Translations under genes and position numbers: made by a program
The notes under the pieces: model-generated
Database searches by the model: none
What the model was told of the DNA's origin: nothing
Seen by the model: the letters and a program-made list of their open reading frames with translations, nothing else
Source: Clostridia bacterium
GTDB taxonomy: Bacteria > Bacillota > Clostridia > Christensenellales > CAG-917
Assembly: GCA_017553325.1 (NCBI GenBank)
Contig: JAFZMH010000009.1
Coordinates: 124,001 to 188,000, forward strand
Direction: 5' to 3'
DNA length: 64,000 bases
Part shown: positions 8,528-20,092 of the stretch, piece after piece
How the letters are laid out: every line of letters starts with the position of its first letter
How positions within the stretch are numbered: position 1 is the stretch's first letter

Positions 8528-9067
8528 ATGACAAAACAAGAGCTCGACCTTAAAATGCTCAAACTCCAACAGGGAGACGAGAACGCGTTCGCGGAAATCT
8601 ACGAAGATACCAAACGCGGGCTTTTTGCTTTTATTTTGTCGATATGCCGTCATTATCAAACCGCGGAAGATATGATGCAGACGACTTATATCCGTTTGCG
8701 TACCACAATATCGTCCTACAAGGCGGGTTCAAACGCGTACGCTTGGCTTTATACGATTGCAAAGAACGTCACCTTGAACGAACTGAACCGAAGGAAGCGA
8801 GAACAGACGTCCGCGTTTGACGACGATTCTGCGATGTACGGCTCCTACAAGATGAACGAGGAGGGCTCGCCGATAATCGCCGTGATGAACAAGGTACTCG
8901 GCGACGAGGAGAGACAAATCGTCACCCTCCACGTGATTGCGGGGTTCAAACATCGAGAGATTGCCGAGATGATGAACAAACCGCTTGGAACCGTACTGTG
9001 GGCGTACAACAACGCCCTCGCAAAAATGAAAAAACAAATCGAAAAGGAGGCGCTGAATGAAGATTAA
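8528..9067 (+). CDS. ECF-type RNA polymerase sigma factor
   Basis: Sigma-70 family, ECF group, 179 aa. Region 2 is at ~8-75 ('DENAFAEIYEDTKRGLFAFI', 'AEDMMQTTYIRLRTTI', then 'NAYAWLYTIAKNVTLNELNR'). Region 4 is at ~118-170 with the helix-turn-helix 'FKHREIAEMMNKPLGTVLWA'. It directs polymerase to a regulon that cannot be read from sequence alone. Its last 11 bp overlap the next gene, a single-pass membrane protein, which is the usual sigma/anti-sigma arrangement. No Shine-Dalgarno; the promoter -10 box is 7 nt before the ATG. Confidence 0.93.
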   Translation: MTKQELDLKMLKLQQGDENAFAEIYEDTKRGLFAFILSICRHYQTAEDMMQTTYIRLRTTISSYKAGSNAYAWLYTIAKNVTLNELNRRKREQTSAFDDDSAMYGSYKMNEEGSPIIAVMNKVLGDEERQIVTLHVIAGFKHREIAEMMNKPLGTVLWAYNNALAKMKKQIEKEALNED

Positions 9068-9719
9068 AGATATAGAAAAGAATCTCAAAAAAGAAGGCGA
9101 GCGAGTCGTAGTACCCGACGTTTACGCACGCGTCAAAAAAGCGCCCATCAATCGTCTCCTTTCCGACCCCGTGCACGCTTTTCAGAGCAAGATGGTTATG
9201 CGTATGCTGTTTTTCACTGTTGCAATCTTGCTCGTCGTGGCAATCTCGGTTTCCGCAATATGGCTCACTCCGGACCAAACGAGCGAGGTGGAATTCGGCT
9301 ATCTCCGCATAACGGTCAACGGCGACACGGTCTACGGTTTTGCCGTCGACAGCGAGGGCACGGTGCTTGCCGCGCTCACAGAGAAGACGAACGGCGCGGA
9401 CGCGTACGTTCCGCACCCGAACTGCGTCAAAAAACCTCTTGAAGATGCGATAGCCCTGGTGTACGCATCTGTAAACGGCGACGCCGTCACGGTCTCCTCT
9501 CAATTCGACAATAACGATACCGCTACGCTTATAGCGAAGGAAGCAAGCAGTATTATTGAAATACAGGGCGCGGGCGTGACGGTGACGCGGCTCGTATGCG
9601 ACGAAGAGACGAGAATAAGTTTCGTGCAATACATCAATTCTCGCGCCTCGACCAGCCTGACCGTAAACTTTATGATGCTCGACCTCACGCGCTACTATGT
9701 AGCGGTTGCTGGAGCATAA
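9057..9719 (+). CDS. Single-pass membrane protein, probable anti-sigma factor
   Basis: 220-aa protein: a cytoplasmic N-terminus of ~45 residues ('IKDIEKNLKKEGERVVVP', 'VYARVKKAP'), one TM helix (~46-69, 'MRMLFFTVAILLVVAISVSA') and an extracytoplasmic domain of ~150 residues. The stretch 'FGYLRITVNGDTVYGFAV' after the membrane faintly recalls the outer domain of RsgI-type anti-sigma factors, but the similarity is weak. The role is inferred from position: it overlaps the ECF sigma gene by 11 bp. No zinc-binding anti-sigma motif (HxxxCxxC) is present. Confidence 0.7.
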   Translation: MKIKDIEKNLKKEGERVVVPDVYARVKKAPINRLLSDPVHAFQSKMVMRMLFFTVAILLVVAISVSAIWLTPDQTSEVEFGYLRITVNGDTVYGFAVDSEGTVLAALTEKTNGADAYVPHPNCVKKPLEDAIALVYASVNGDAVTVSSQFDNNDTATLIAKEASSIIEIQGAGVTVTRLVCDEETRISFVQYINSRASTSLTVNFMMLDLTRYYVAVAGA

Positions 9720-9816
9720 ATCTTTGCTTAACAAATAATTCTTTGAAATTGTTTGTATAATAAGAAGGGCAACCTAGTTAAGGTCAGCCTTGCAAGACGA
9801 AAGAAAAGGAACGTAT

Positions 9817-12348
9817 ATGAAAAAGTTTTTTTCGATATTATTGATAGCCGTTGCGCTCGTTCTCATCGTATTTACGTTCGCAGCGTGCAACGACAAGCCG
9901 ACAAACGAAACTCCGGAAGAGGAAAAACCGATAGAGTATGAGACGGTCACGTACACCGTCAATTTTGTCGGCGGGCCGAACGAGGACGCTTACTGGGAGA
10001 AGCACTCGCAGACAGTCGAGGCGGGCGAAAAGGTTGTAAAACCCGGCGTTGACCCAAAAAAAACGGGCAACAATTTCAGTTGTTGGACGCTTAGCGGCGG
10101 AGACGGCGTGACGGAATTTGACTTTGCAAATACCGCCATAAACAGCGACATCACTTTAAGAGCGGTGTTTATCCCCATAGTTTATCGGCATACGGTTGAT
10201 TTGACGGCAAAACTCGTCAGCGAAGAGGTGAACGGGAAGACGGTGTACGGCGTGCAACGAGACGTCTATCACAATTTTGAAGAAATGGCTGAGGACAATA
10301 TTCCTTCCTCTCAATTCGGCGAATCGTCCGGTTCGCACCTCGCAATTCCCACGACCACGGACCCGCTCGACAGATTTTTGTTCTGGTACTATATAGACAA
10401 GACCACCAAACTCCCTGTCAAATTCTCCTCGCAAGCTTCCGCAGGCGCAACCTACGTCACGCAAGCGGGAAGCTACAACTTTACGGAAGGGCTTGAACTC
10501 TACGCGATGTGGTATTCGATGCTCCCGAAGATTACCGTCGTCTACAACGACTCTTTGGGCGTCGACGAACCGTACTATTCAAAGGAATACGCGCAGGTTG
10601 ATTACGTGCCCGACGTCGAAGCGCCCGATATGGCGGCGGCAGTCGCGGCGAGCGAGTCGAAGGACGGGAAATATCTCTTTGACAAGTGGTATTATCTTGC
10701 GGAAATCGACGGAAAAGAAACCAAACTCGACTTCGTATTCGATTTGACCGACGACGAAAACGCCACGCCTACCTCGCTCGCTTCCGCTTCGGGGCTCAGT
10801 CAATGGTACGAGAGCGCGACCTTGAACTTGTACGCTAGCTGGAAGAAACTCGTGTCAATCGCGACGGTTGCGGACTTTGAAGAAAAACTCTACAACGTAA
10901 TGCACGGCGAAAATACGCTTGAAGCGGAAAAGGACGCCGTGACGAAGGCTATTATAAAGATCGGAAACGACGAGATGACCATTGATTTCGGCAGCAAGGA
11001 GTATAAACCGCTCTTTGACGCCGAGCATAAATTCGTCGGAGAAATCGACGGCGGAAAGTATTCCAACACCGCGCTTACCGCAAAGACCGTGCTTACGGGC
11101 GGCGTCTTTGGAGACGAGACGAGCGCGTCCGTGTTCGGATACGTAGCGGGCACTATCAAGAACCTTGACTTTGTCAACGTCGGACTCAAATTCTCCGCAA
11201 CGGGAAGCGGCGTTGATTTCTTGGCGGGCGCAATCGCCACGGAGAACCACGCGATACGCGACGGGGAGAACGTCGTGAGCCTCGGCAGCATTCTCAACTG
11301 TTCAGTCACTTTCGACGCGTTGGCGATTGAAGCGGACGGCTCAACGGTTGAAGACGGCTATCTTAAAAACGGTTTTGTAAAAGTGGTATTCGGCGGAGCC
11401 GTGGCAAGAAACGTCGGCGGCAAGTTGACGAATACGACGGTAAGAATGAATTCCGTCGCGGTGCTTGCTCAAAGCGTGCTCTTCGGCGGTTTGACTGCGG
11501 ACAATACTGCGTCAGGCGTGTTGAGCGGAGCGGATGTCGAGGTCAACCTCACGAGCGCTCGCGCTATATATCAAAACAGCAGACCGTCCGCAAAAATCGG
11601 CGGACTCGTCGGCAAGAACAGCGGTACGATAACGAGATGTACGGCAACGATAAACTGCGTCGCAATGGAGGGCAAAAACCTTGATTTCGGCGGAATTGCG
11701 GGCGAGAATATAGGCTCAGTCGCCTTGACGCACGCGACTGCGACGCTTGCAAGCGCAGGCGCGCCCGCTAGAGTGGGAACGAACGTAAACGTCGGCGGAC
11801 TCGTCGGTATGAACGAAGGCTACGTCAAAAACGTCTATGCAATCGCGCGTCTCTACGTCTTGCAAGACGCAAACGGCGCGGTGGCTGTCGGCGGACTCGT
11901 CGGCAACAACTATATGTCCAAAGATTTGGACAAGGGTGAGACGAACAGCGGAGCGGTCAACGGCGCGTATGCGACGGGCGGGGTCGTCGTCAACGTTCAA
12001 AGCGGCGTATCGGCAACCGCGTACGTCGGAGGACTTATCGGCAAAACGAACGCGAAACATCTCGCCAAAGACTTTGCGGTTGTGGACGTCTCGTTGACGA
12101 ACGCAGGCACCAACAATGTCGGCAGACTCCTCGGCAGTAAAGACGACGCTTGGACGCTCAACGAGCTTTGGTACGCGCAGGAGAACACTCTGATTTTGAA
12201 CGGGGAAGCGACGAGCGGACTGGCAGTCGGCACTGCGACGGAAGGCGCAAACTTCGAGAGCGGAGAATTCGTCATCGGCTCGACTTCAACCGTCAAACTC
12301 GATTCCGATATTTGGGAGATTTCAGGCGGTTTGCCGACTCTCAAATAA
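9817..12348 (+). CDS. Large lipoprotein with InlB-type and GLUG repeats
   Basis: Predicted surface lipoprotein of 843 aa. The signal peptide ends at the lipobox-like 'FAAC'. Then come Listeria-Bacteroides (InlB B-type) repeats: 'YTVNFVGGPNEDAYWEKHS', 'FSCWTLSGGDGVTEFDF' and 'LRAVF', with further units ending in 'LYAMW' and 'LYASW'. The C-terminal half has GLUG motifs 'GGLVGKNSGTI', 'GGIAGENIGSV', 'GGLVGMNEGYV', 'GGLVGNNY' and 'GGLIGKTN', which suggest a beta-solenoid. Such proteins are often adhesins or cell-envelope modules. The ATG at 9817 is chosen because AAAAGGA precedes it. The gene may belong to the regulon of the sigma factor just upstream (inference). Confidence 0.88.
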   Translation: MKKFFSILLIAVALVLIVFTFAACNDKPTNETPEEEKPIEYETVTYTVNFVGGPNEDAYWEKHSQTVEAGEKVVKPGVDPKKTGNNFSCWTLSGGDGVTEFDFANTAINSDITLRAVFIPIVYRHTVDLTAKLVSEEVNGKTVYGVQRDVYHNFEEMAEDNIPSSQFGESSGSHLAIPTTTDPLDRFLFWYYIDKTTKLPVKFSSQASAGATYVTQAGSYNFTEGLELYAMWYSMLPKITVVYNDSLGVDEPYYSKEYAQVDYVPDVEAPDMAAAVAASESKDGKYLFDKWYYLAEIDGKETKLDFVFDLTDDENATPTSLASASGLSQWYESATLNLYASWKKLVSIATVADFEEKLYNVMHGENTLEAEKDAVTKAIIKIGNDEMTIDFGSKEYKPLFDAEHKFVGEIDGGKYSNTALTAKTVLTGGVFGDETSASVFGYVAGTIKNLDFVNVGLKFSATGSGVDFLAGAIATENHAIRDGENVVSLGSILNCSVTFDALAIEADGSTVEDGYLKNGFVKVVFGGAVARNVGGKLTNTTVRMNSVAVLAQSVLFGGLTADNTASGVLSGADVEVNLTSARAIYQNSRPSAKIGGLVGKNSGTITRCTATINCVAMEGKNLDFGGIAGENIGSVALTHATATLASAGAPARVGTNVNVGGLVGMNEGYVKNVYAIARLYVLQDANGAVAVGGLVGNNYMSKDLDKGETNSGAVNGAYATGGVVVNVQSGVSATAYVGGLIGKTNAKHLAKDFAVVDVSLTNAGTNNVGRLLGSKDDAWTLNELWYAQENTLILNGEATSGLAVGTATEGANFESGEFVIGSTSTVKLDSDIWEISGGLPTLK

Positions 12349-12364
12349 CAAATATCAGGACAAT

Positions 12365-12393
12365 AAAAACGCACTCGATTGAGTGCGTTTTTT
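12365..12393 (+). terminator. Rho-independent terminator after the GLUG lipoprotein gene
   Basis: ACGCACTC/GAGTGCGT stem with loop GATT, extended by A-U pairs and followed by a T tract. Confidence 0.88.
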
Positions 12394-12418
12394 CAACGGA
12401 AAACGATATAAGTTTCAA

Positions 12419-12577
12419 TCAAATATCCGCGTCGATGAGACTGAGAAGAATCCTTTTCCCGCCTTTCAGCGTGATATAAAACATAAAGCCCATCTCTTTG
12501 TCCACGTACTCGACGCTTTTTACTTCGTCTATTTCAGTTGCCACCAATTCGCCGATCTGCGTTAAAAGTTTTTCCAT
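12419..12577 (-). CDS. 52-residue small protein of unknown function
   Basis: A short frame with a strong Shine-Dalgarno (AAGGAGA, 6 nt before ATG) and its own promoter. It encodes 52 residues: an amphipathic start ('MEKLLTQIGELVATEIDEV'), then a likely beta-hairpin ('VEYVDKEMGFMFYITLKGG', 'RILLSLIDADI'). No Cys, signal peptide or TM helix. No family recognised. It lies alone between the GLUG lipoprotein gene (convergent) and nifJ. The strong ribosome site, promoter and balanced protein composition argue that it is real. Confidence 0.72.
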   Translation of the reverse strand: MEKLLTQIGELVATEIDEVKSVEYVDKEMGFMFYITLKGGKRILLSLIDADI

Positions 12578-12633
12578 ATATTCTCCTTTGCAAAAAGTAT
12601 TTAAATATCTTCTAGATATTTATTCTCAATATT

Positions 12634-12662
12634 AGTTTATTTGTTATAGCCAAAATAGTCAA
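12634..12662 (-). promoter_or_regulatory. Promoter of the 52-codon gene
   Basis: On the minus strand: TTGACT (12657-12662), a 17-bp spacer, TAAACT (12634-12639). The leader contains a small AATATCT/AGATATT hairpin (12604-12620). Confidence 0.6.
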
Positions 12663-12692
12663 TATGCGCGGGCAAAAATATTGAGATTTGAG

Positions 12693-12719
12693 CGTCGAGT
12701 TTTGTCGAAAAAAGTCGAA
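12693..12719. promoter_or_regulatory. Three in-phase Spo0A-box-like repeats
   Basis: CGTCGAG (12693-12699), TGTCGAA (12703-12709) and AGTCGAA (12713-12719) repeat every 10 bp, like tandem 0A boxes (core TGTCGAA). They lie about 30 bp upstream of the -35 of the 52-codon gene and downstream of nifJ. Binding is not shown. Confidence 0.4.
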
Positions 12720-12733
12720 TAATGTATGCGAGA

Positions 12734-12761
12734 TAAAAAAACCCGCCTCTTTCGAGACGGG
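12734..12761 (-). terminator. Rho-independent terminator of nifJ
   Basis: Minus strand: CCCGTCTC/GAGGCGGG stem (one G-U pair) with loop GAAA, followed by seven T. Confidence 0.87.
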
Positions 12762-12781
12762 AATTTTTTGTGTTGATTTTG

Positions 12782-16366
<3,585 letters not shown>

Positions 16367-16374
16367 TTATTGTC

Positions 16375-16403
16375 ATTATAAACTTTTAAAAAGATTAAGT
16401 CAA
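16375..16403 (-). promoter_or_regulatory. nifJ promoter
   Basis: Minus strand: TTGACT (16398-16403), a 17-bp spacer and a perfect TATAAT (16375-16380). Leader of about 62 nt to the ATG. Confidence 0.8.
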
Positions 16404-16519
16404 TATAAAGGACTGTATTTTTGAACAAAAAGAATATTTTTCTTTTTGTGCCAAAATAAGGAAGTTTACCCCGCAAAACGGCAAAACAAAAAAAATAACG
16501 GGACGAAGTCTCAAAAATA

Positions 16520-16548
16520 ATGACAAGCGGGGCGGGTTGTGTTATACT
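16520..16548 (+). promoter_or_regulatory. Extended -10 promoter of the ecf operon
   Basis: ATGACA (16520-16525), a 17-bp spacer ending in TGTGT, and TATACT (16543-16548). The start codon of ecfA1 is 6 nt downstream. Confidence 0.72.
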
Positions 16549-16554
16549 GTCAAT

Positions 16555-17388
16555 ATGTCGCAAATCGAACTCAAAAGCGTTGATTATTGCTACTCGCTCG
16601 GCGAGGGCAGGAGCATAAAAGCTCTCAAAAATTTGTCCTTCTCAATAGAGAAAGGACAATTTGTCACGCTCGCGGGTATGAACGGCTCGGGCAAGAGTAC
16701 GCTTGCAAAACTTTTGAACGGGTTGTTTTTGCCATCCTTGGGCGAAGTCCTCATCGACGGCGTTTCCACAAAGGACGAAAACAGCACTTTCGAAATACGC
16801 AGAAAGGCGGGTATGGTGTTCCAAAACCCCGACAATCAAATGGTGGCGACGATAATCGAGGACGACGTGGCTTTCGGTCCCGAAAACATAGGACTTCCGC
16901 GCGAGGAAATAATCGAGCGCGTCGACTATGCTTTAAAGGCTGTCGATATGGACGAGTTCCGCACTCGCACCGCGTCCAAACTCTCGGGCGGACAGAAACA
17001 GAGAGTCGCAATCGCGGGCGTGCTCGCTATACGTCCTGAAATATTGATACTCGACGAGGCAACCTCTATGCTCGACCCCAAGGGCAGGCGCGAGGTCATG
17101 GGTATCGCAAAGAAACTCAACGAACAGGGCATAACCGTCATAAACATCACGCACAACATGGAAGAAGCGGTGCTGTCCGACAGAATAATCGTGCTCCGCA
17201 AGGGGAGAATCGCAATAGACGCCCCGCCGAAAGACGCGTTTGCGTCAGGACTCATAGAGGCGTGCGGTCTGTCCTTGCCACCCGTCTTGCAACTTGCGGA
17301 AAACCTCAAAAAAGACGGGTTCGAGTTTGACAATCAAATACTTTTCGAAGACGAATTGGCGGAGGGCGTATGTCGGCAATTGAACTGA
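16555..17388 (+). CDS. ecfA1: ECF transporter ATPase A1
   Basis: One of two ATPases of the energy-coupling factor (ECF) vitamin/metal transporter core, 277 aa from the ATG at 16555. Walker A 'GMNGSGKSTLAKLLNG' (~38-53), Q-loop 'VFQNPDNQM' typical of EcfA, signature 'LSGGQKQRVAIAG', Walker B 'ILILDEATSMLD', switch His in 'THNMEE'. It overlaps ecfA2 by 19 bp. There is no Shine-Dalgarno; the -10 box ends 6 nt before the ATG. The frame opens 18 nt earlier, but that start (TTG) would lie inside the promoter. No S-component gene is nearby, so it is a shared (group II) module. Confidence 0.95.
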   Translation: MSQIELKSVDYCYSLGEGRSIKALKNLSFSIEKGQFVTLAGMNGSGKSTLAKLLNGLFLPSLGEVLIDGVSTKDENSTFEIRRKAGMVFQNPDNQMVATIIEDDVAFGPENIGLPREEIIERVDYALKAVDMDEFRTRTASKLSGGQKQRVAIAGVLAIRPEILILDEATSMLDPKGRREVMGIAKKLNEQGITVINITHNMEEAVLSDRIIVLRKGRIAIDAPPKDAFASGLIEACGLSLPPVLQLAENLKKDGFEFDNQILFEDELAEGVCRQLN

Positions 17389-18260
17389 AACACCTCACAT
17401 TCGTCTATTCCAAGAAGACGCCTTTTGAAAAGCGCGCGCTCGACGATATAAACCTTTCAGTTGAGGAAGGTACGTTTCTTGGCGTCATCGGCGAGACGGG
17501 AAGCGGAAAGTCAACCCTCATTCAGCACTTGAACGGGCTCATCAAAGTTCAGGACAAAAAGGTCTCTTCCGTAATCGTGAACGGACTCTCCGCCACGGAC
17601 AAGAAGGCTCTCAAAAACCTGCGCTTCGAGGTGGGTATCGTTTTCCAGTATCCCGAGTATCAACTCTTTGAGGACAGCGTCAAAAAGGACGTCGCGTTCG
17701 GTCCTAAGAACATGAAACTTTCCCCCGAGGAGATTGACGCACGAGTGCGTCGCGCGCTCGAAGTGGTCGGGCTCGACTACGACGAATTTGCCGAGCGCAG
17801 TCCGTTTGAACTCAGCGGCGGGGAAAAGCGCAGAGTGGCGATTGCGGGCGTGATTGCGATGGAGCCCAAGATTCTCGTGCTCGATGAACCCGTCGCGGGA
17901 CTTGACCCCGCGGGCAGGGCGGAGATACTCGCGCTCATAAAACAGCTGCAAAAGGACGTGTCTCCCACGATAATCATGGTGTCGCACAATATGGACGACA
18001 TCGCCGTTCTCGCAGACAGAATTATCGCGATGCACGACGGCAGAATAGAACTCGACGGCACCCCCGAAGAGGTGTTTTGCAACCGCGAAAAAATCGCGGA
18101 AATCGGGCTTGACTTGCCTTTGGCGACGCGCCTGCGCGACAAACTCGTCGAGCGCGGCGTAAACTTGCCTGACGGAATAGTCACCCCAAAACAACTGGAA
18201 ACCGCACTTGCGAATTTGAAGAGCGGCGGCTTGAACGAGAGAGGTGACGACAATGTTTAA
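17370..18260 (+). CDS. ecfA2: ECF transporter ATPase A2
   Basis: Second ECF ATPase, 296 aa. Walker A 'GETGSGKSTLIQHLNG', Q-loop 'VFQYPEYQLFED' (typical of EcfA2), signature 'LSGGEKRRVAIAG', Walker B 'ILVLDEPVAGLDP', switch His in 'VSHNMDD'. EcfA1 and EcfA2 pair as a heterodimer under the membrane protein EcfT. It overlaps ecfA1 upstream and ecfT downstream, so the three genes are probably translationally coupled. Confidence 0.95.
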   Translation: MSAIELKHLTFVYSKKTPFEKRALDDINLSVEEGTFLGVIGETGSGKSTLIQHLNGLIKVQDKKVSSVIVNGLSATDKKALKNLRFEVGIVFQYPEYQLFEDSVKKDVAFGPKNMKLSPEEIDARVRRALEVVGLDYDEFAERSPFELSGGEKRRVAIAGVIAMEPKILVLDEPVAGLDPAGRAEILALIKQLQKDVSPTIIMVSHNMDDIAVLADRIIAMHDGRIELDGTPEEVFCNREKIAEIGLDLPLATRLRDKLVERGVNLPDGIVTPKQLETALANLKSGGLNERGDDNV

Positions 18261-19116
18261 AGACGTCTCTTTCGGTCAATATTATCCGACGAATTCACTC
18301 GTGCACAGACTTGACGCGAGGGTTAAACTGTTTTTGACGCTGCTGTTTATCGTGGTGATTTTCTTTGTGAAATCATACTTCGGTTTTATGCTTACGGCGT
18401 TCGTTTTGCTCGTAGTTGTCCTGACCGCAAGGCTCCCGATGGCTTCGGTTTTGAAGTCTGTTCGCGGCATACTTTTCATCATAGTTTTCACGTCTCTGCT
18501 CAACTTGTTCTTCATAAAACAGGGGGACGTGCTCGTCAGTTGGAATATAGGCAGAACGATGTTCGCAATCACCAAAACGGGGGTTCATACCACCATAAAG
18601 ATGGTTTTAAGGCTCGTTTTGCTCATTATCGGCGCTTCGATACTCTCTCTCACGACGACGCCCGTGCAACTTGCGGACGGGGTGGAAAGTCTGATGTCTC
18701 CGCTCAAACTCATCAAAATCCCCGTGAGAGATATCGCGATGATTATGTCAATCGCACTCCGCTTTATTCCGACCCTCTTTGAGGAGACCAACAAGATTAT
18801 CGCGGCGCAAAAGGCGAGGGGCGCAAGCTTTGACACGGGCAATCTCTTTGCGAGGGCAAAGGCTATGATGCCCGTGCTCATACCGTTGTTCGTCAATTCG
18901 TTCAGGCGCGCGGACGAACTCGCGTTTGCAATGGACGCAAGGTGCTACAACGCCACGGACAAACGCACCAAGATGAAGAAGGCAAAATTCGGGTTCGGCG
19001 ACGCAATCGCGCTCCTGTTTATACTTTCGTTTGCAACCGTCATTATGCTTGACCGCTATTATTTCGGCACGATAGGCATAGACATCGACTATATGATTTT
19101 CGGGGGACTGCTATGA
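18253..19116 (+). CDS. ecfT: ECF transporter transmembrane protein T
   Basis: Membrane coupling subunit of the ECF transporter, 287 aa, with several predicted TM helices ('FLTLLFIVVIFFVKSYFGFM', 'GILFIIVFTSLLNLFFI', 'LVLLIIGASILSL') and the cytoplasmic coupling motifs of EcfT ('AQKARGASFDTG' with A-R-G, and a second 'DARCY' region with R-G variant). The ATG at 18253 fits the Shine-Dalgarno GAGGTGA; the earlier GTG at 18244 would sit inside that site. Its final bases overlap the truA start (ATGA). Confidence 0.93.
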   Translation: MFKDVSFGQYYPTNSLVHRLDARVKLFLTLLFIVVIFFVKSYFGFMLTAFVLLVVVLTARLPMASVLKSVRGILFIIVFTSLLNLFFIKQGDVLVSWNIGRTMFAITKTGVHTTIKMVLRLVLLIIGASILSLTTTPVQLADGVESLMSPLKLIKIPVRDIAMIMSIALRFIPTLFEETNKIIAAQKARGASFDTGNLFARAKAMMPVLIPLFVNSFRRADELAFAMDARCYNATDKRTKMKKAKFGFGDAIALLFILSFATVIMLDRYYFGTIGIDIDYMIFGGLL

Positions 19117-19925
19117 GATACCGCGCGGTTATTTCCTATTTCGGCGAGAGATACGTCGGCTGGCAACGTCAGCTCAACGGGCTCAGCGTCCAAGAGGTGC
19201 TTGAAAAGGCGCTCGAAAAAACTTTCGGAGTTCCCACGCAGGCGACCGCGAGCGGAAGAACGGACGCGGGCGTCCACGCGCTCGGACAGGTCGTCCACTT
19301 TGACGCCGAGACTTCTATTCCCGTCGACAAAATTCCGTTTGCAGTGAACACCGAACTCCCCGACGACGTGAGCATGCTCTACTGCGAGGAAGCGACGCCC
19401 GATTTCAACGCGCGTTTCAACGCAAAGTGCAAGACGTATAGATACAGTCTTTATCTTGCAAAACATCCGCTCCCCATGCTTGAACCCACGCACGAACATA
19501 TCGTCGTGCCACTCGATTTGAACGCGATGAAAGAGGCGGCGAAGGTCATAGAAGGCGAGCACGACTTCAAGTGCTTCGAGGCGAGCGGAAGCGTCGTGAA
19601 AAACACCGTGAGAACGGTGTACGACGTGACGGTTGAATGCACTTCGCTCACACAACCGTTCGTCAGCCCAATGTCTGCGGAAAACGGCAATCTAAACGGT
19701 TATTTTGACGAAAACAAGGCGTTTGATTGCGAGATAAACATCTCGGTCACCGGCAACGGTTTTTTGTATAATATGGTGCGAATTATCGCAGGCACTCTCG
19801 TCTATTGCGGACTGCACAAATTGACCCCGGACGACGTGAAACACATAATAGAGACGGGAGACCGCAAAAGGGCGGGGAAAACGCTCTCCGCAAAAGGACT
19901 GTGTCTTTTGAAAGTCGTTTACTGA
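19113..19925 (+). CDS. truA: tRNA pseudouridine(38-40) synthase
   Basis: Makes pseudouridine at positions 38-40 of the tRNA anticodon stem, 270 aa. The catalytic Asp is in 'SGRTDAGVHALGQVVHF' (~50). The N-terminal 'YRAVISYFGERYVGWQRQ' is typical. The ecfA1-ecfA2-ecfT-truA order matches the tail of the ribosomal protein operon in many Bacillota, but here the block stands alone, without rplQ or rplM-rpsI. A terminator follows directly. Confidence 0.96.
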   Translation: MRYRAVISYFGERYVGWQRQLNGLSVQEVLEKALEKTFGVPTQATASGRTDAGVHALGQVVHFDAETSIPVDKIPFAVNTELPDDVSMLYCEEATPDFNARFNAKCKTYRYSLYLAKHPLPMLEPTHEHIVVPLDLNAMKEAAKVIEGEHDFKCFEASGSVVKNTVRTVYDVTVECTSLTQPFVSPMSAENGNLNGYFDENKAFDCEINISVTGNGFLYNMVRIIAGTLVYCGLHKLTPDDVKHIIETGDRKRAGKTLSAKGLCLLKVVY

Positions 19926-19930
19926 ACTTC

Positions 19931-19958
19931 GGCGCGTCAATCGACGCGCCTTTCTTTT
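19931..19958 (+). terminator. Rho-independent terminator after truA
   Basis: Perfect GGCGCGTC/GACGCGCC stem with loop AATC and TTTCTTTT. Confidence 0.9.
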
Positions 19959-20012
19959 CGTTTCACTCAAAAAACTAAGAAAAAATTTACAATCAAAGTA
20001 TAGATTTGCCTC

Positions 20013-20041
20013 TTGACTATTTAGCGCGCATAGTTTATCAT
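20013..20041 (+). promoter_or_regulatory. glnS promoter
   Basis: TTGACT (20013-20018), a 17-bp spacer, TATCAT (20036-20041). A TATAAT at 20047-20052 could serve a second start. No T-box leader is visible. Confidence 0.65.
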
Positions 20042-20092
20042 TGTTTTATAATAGTCTATTCTCGCGTATTGTACGCGCATAAGGAACGATAA

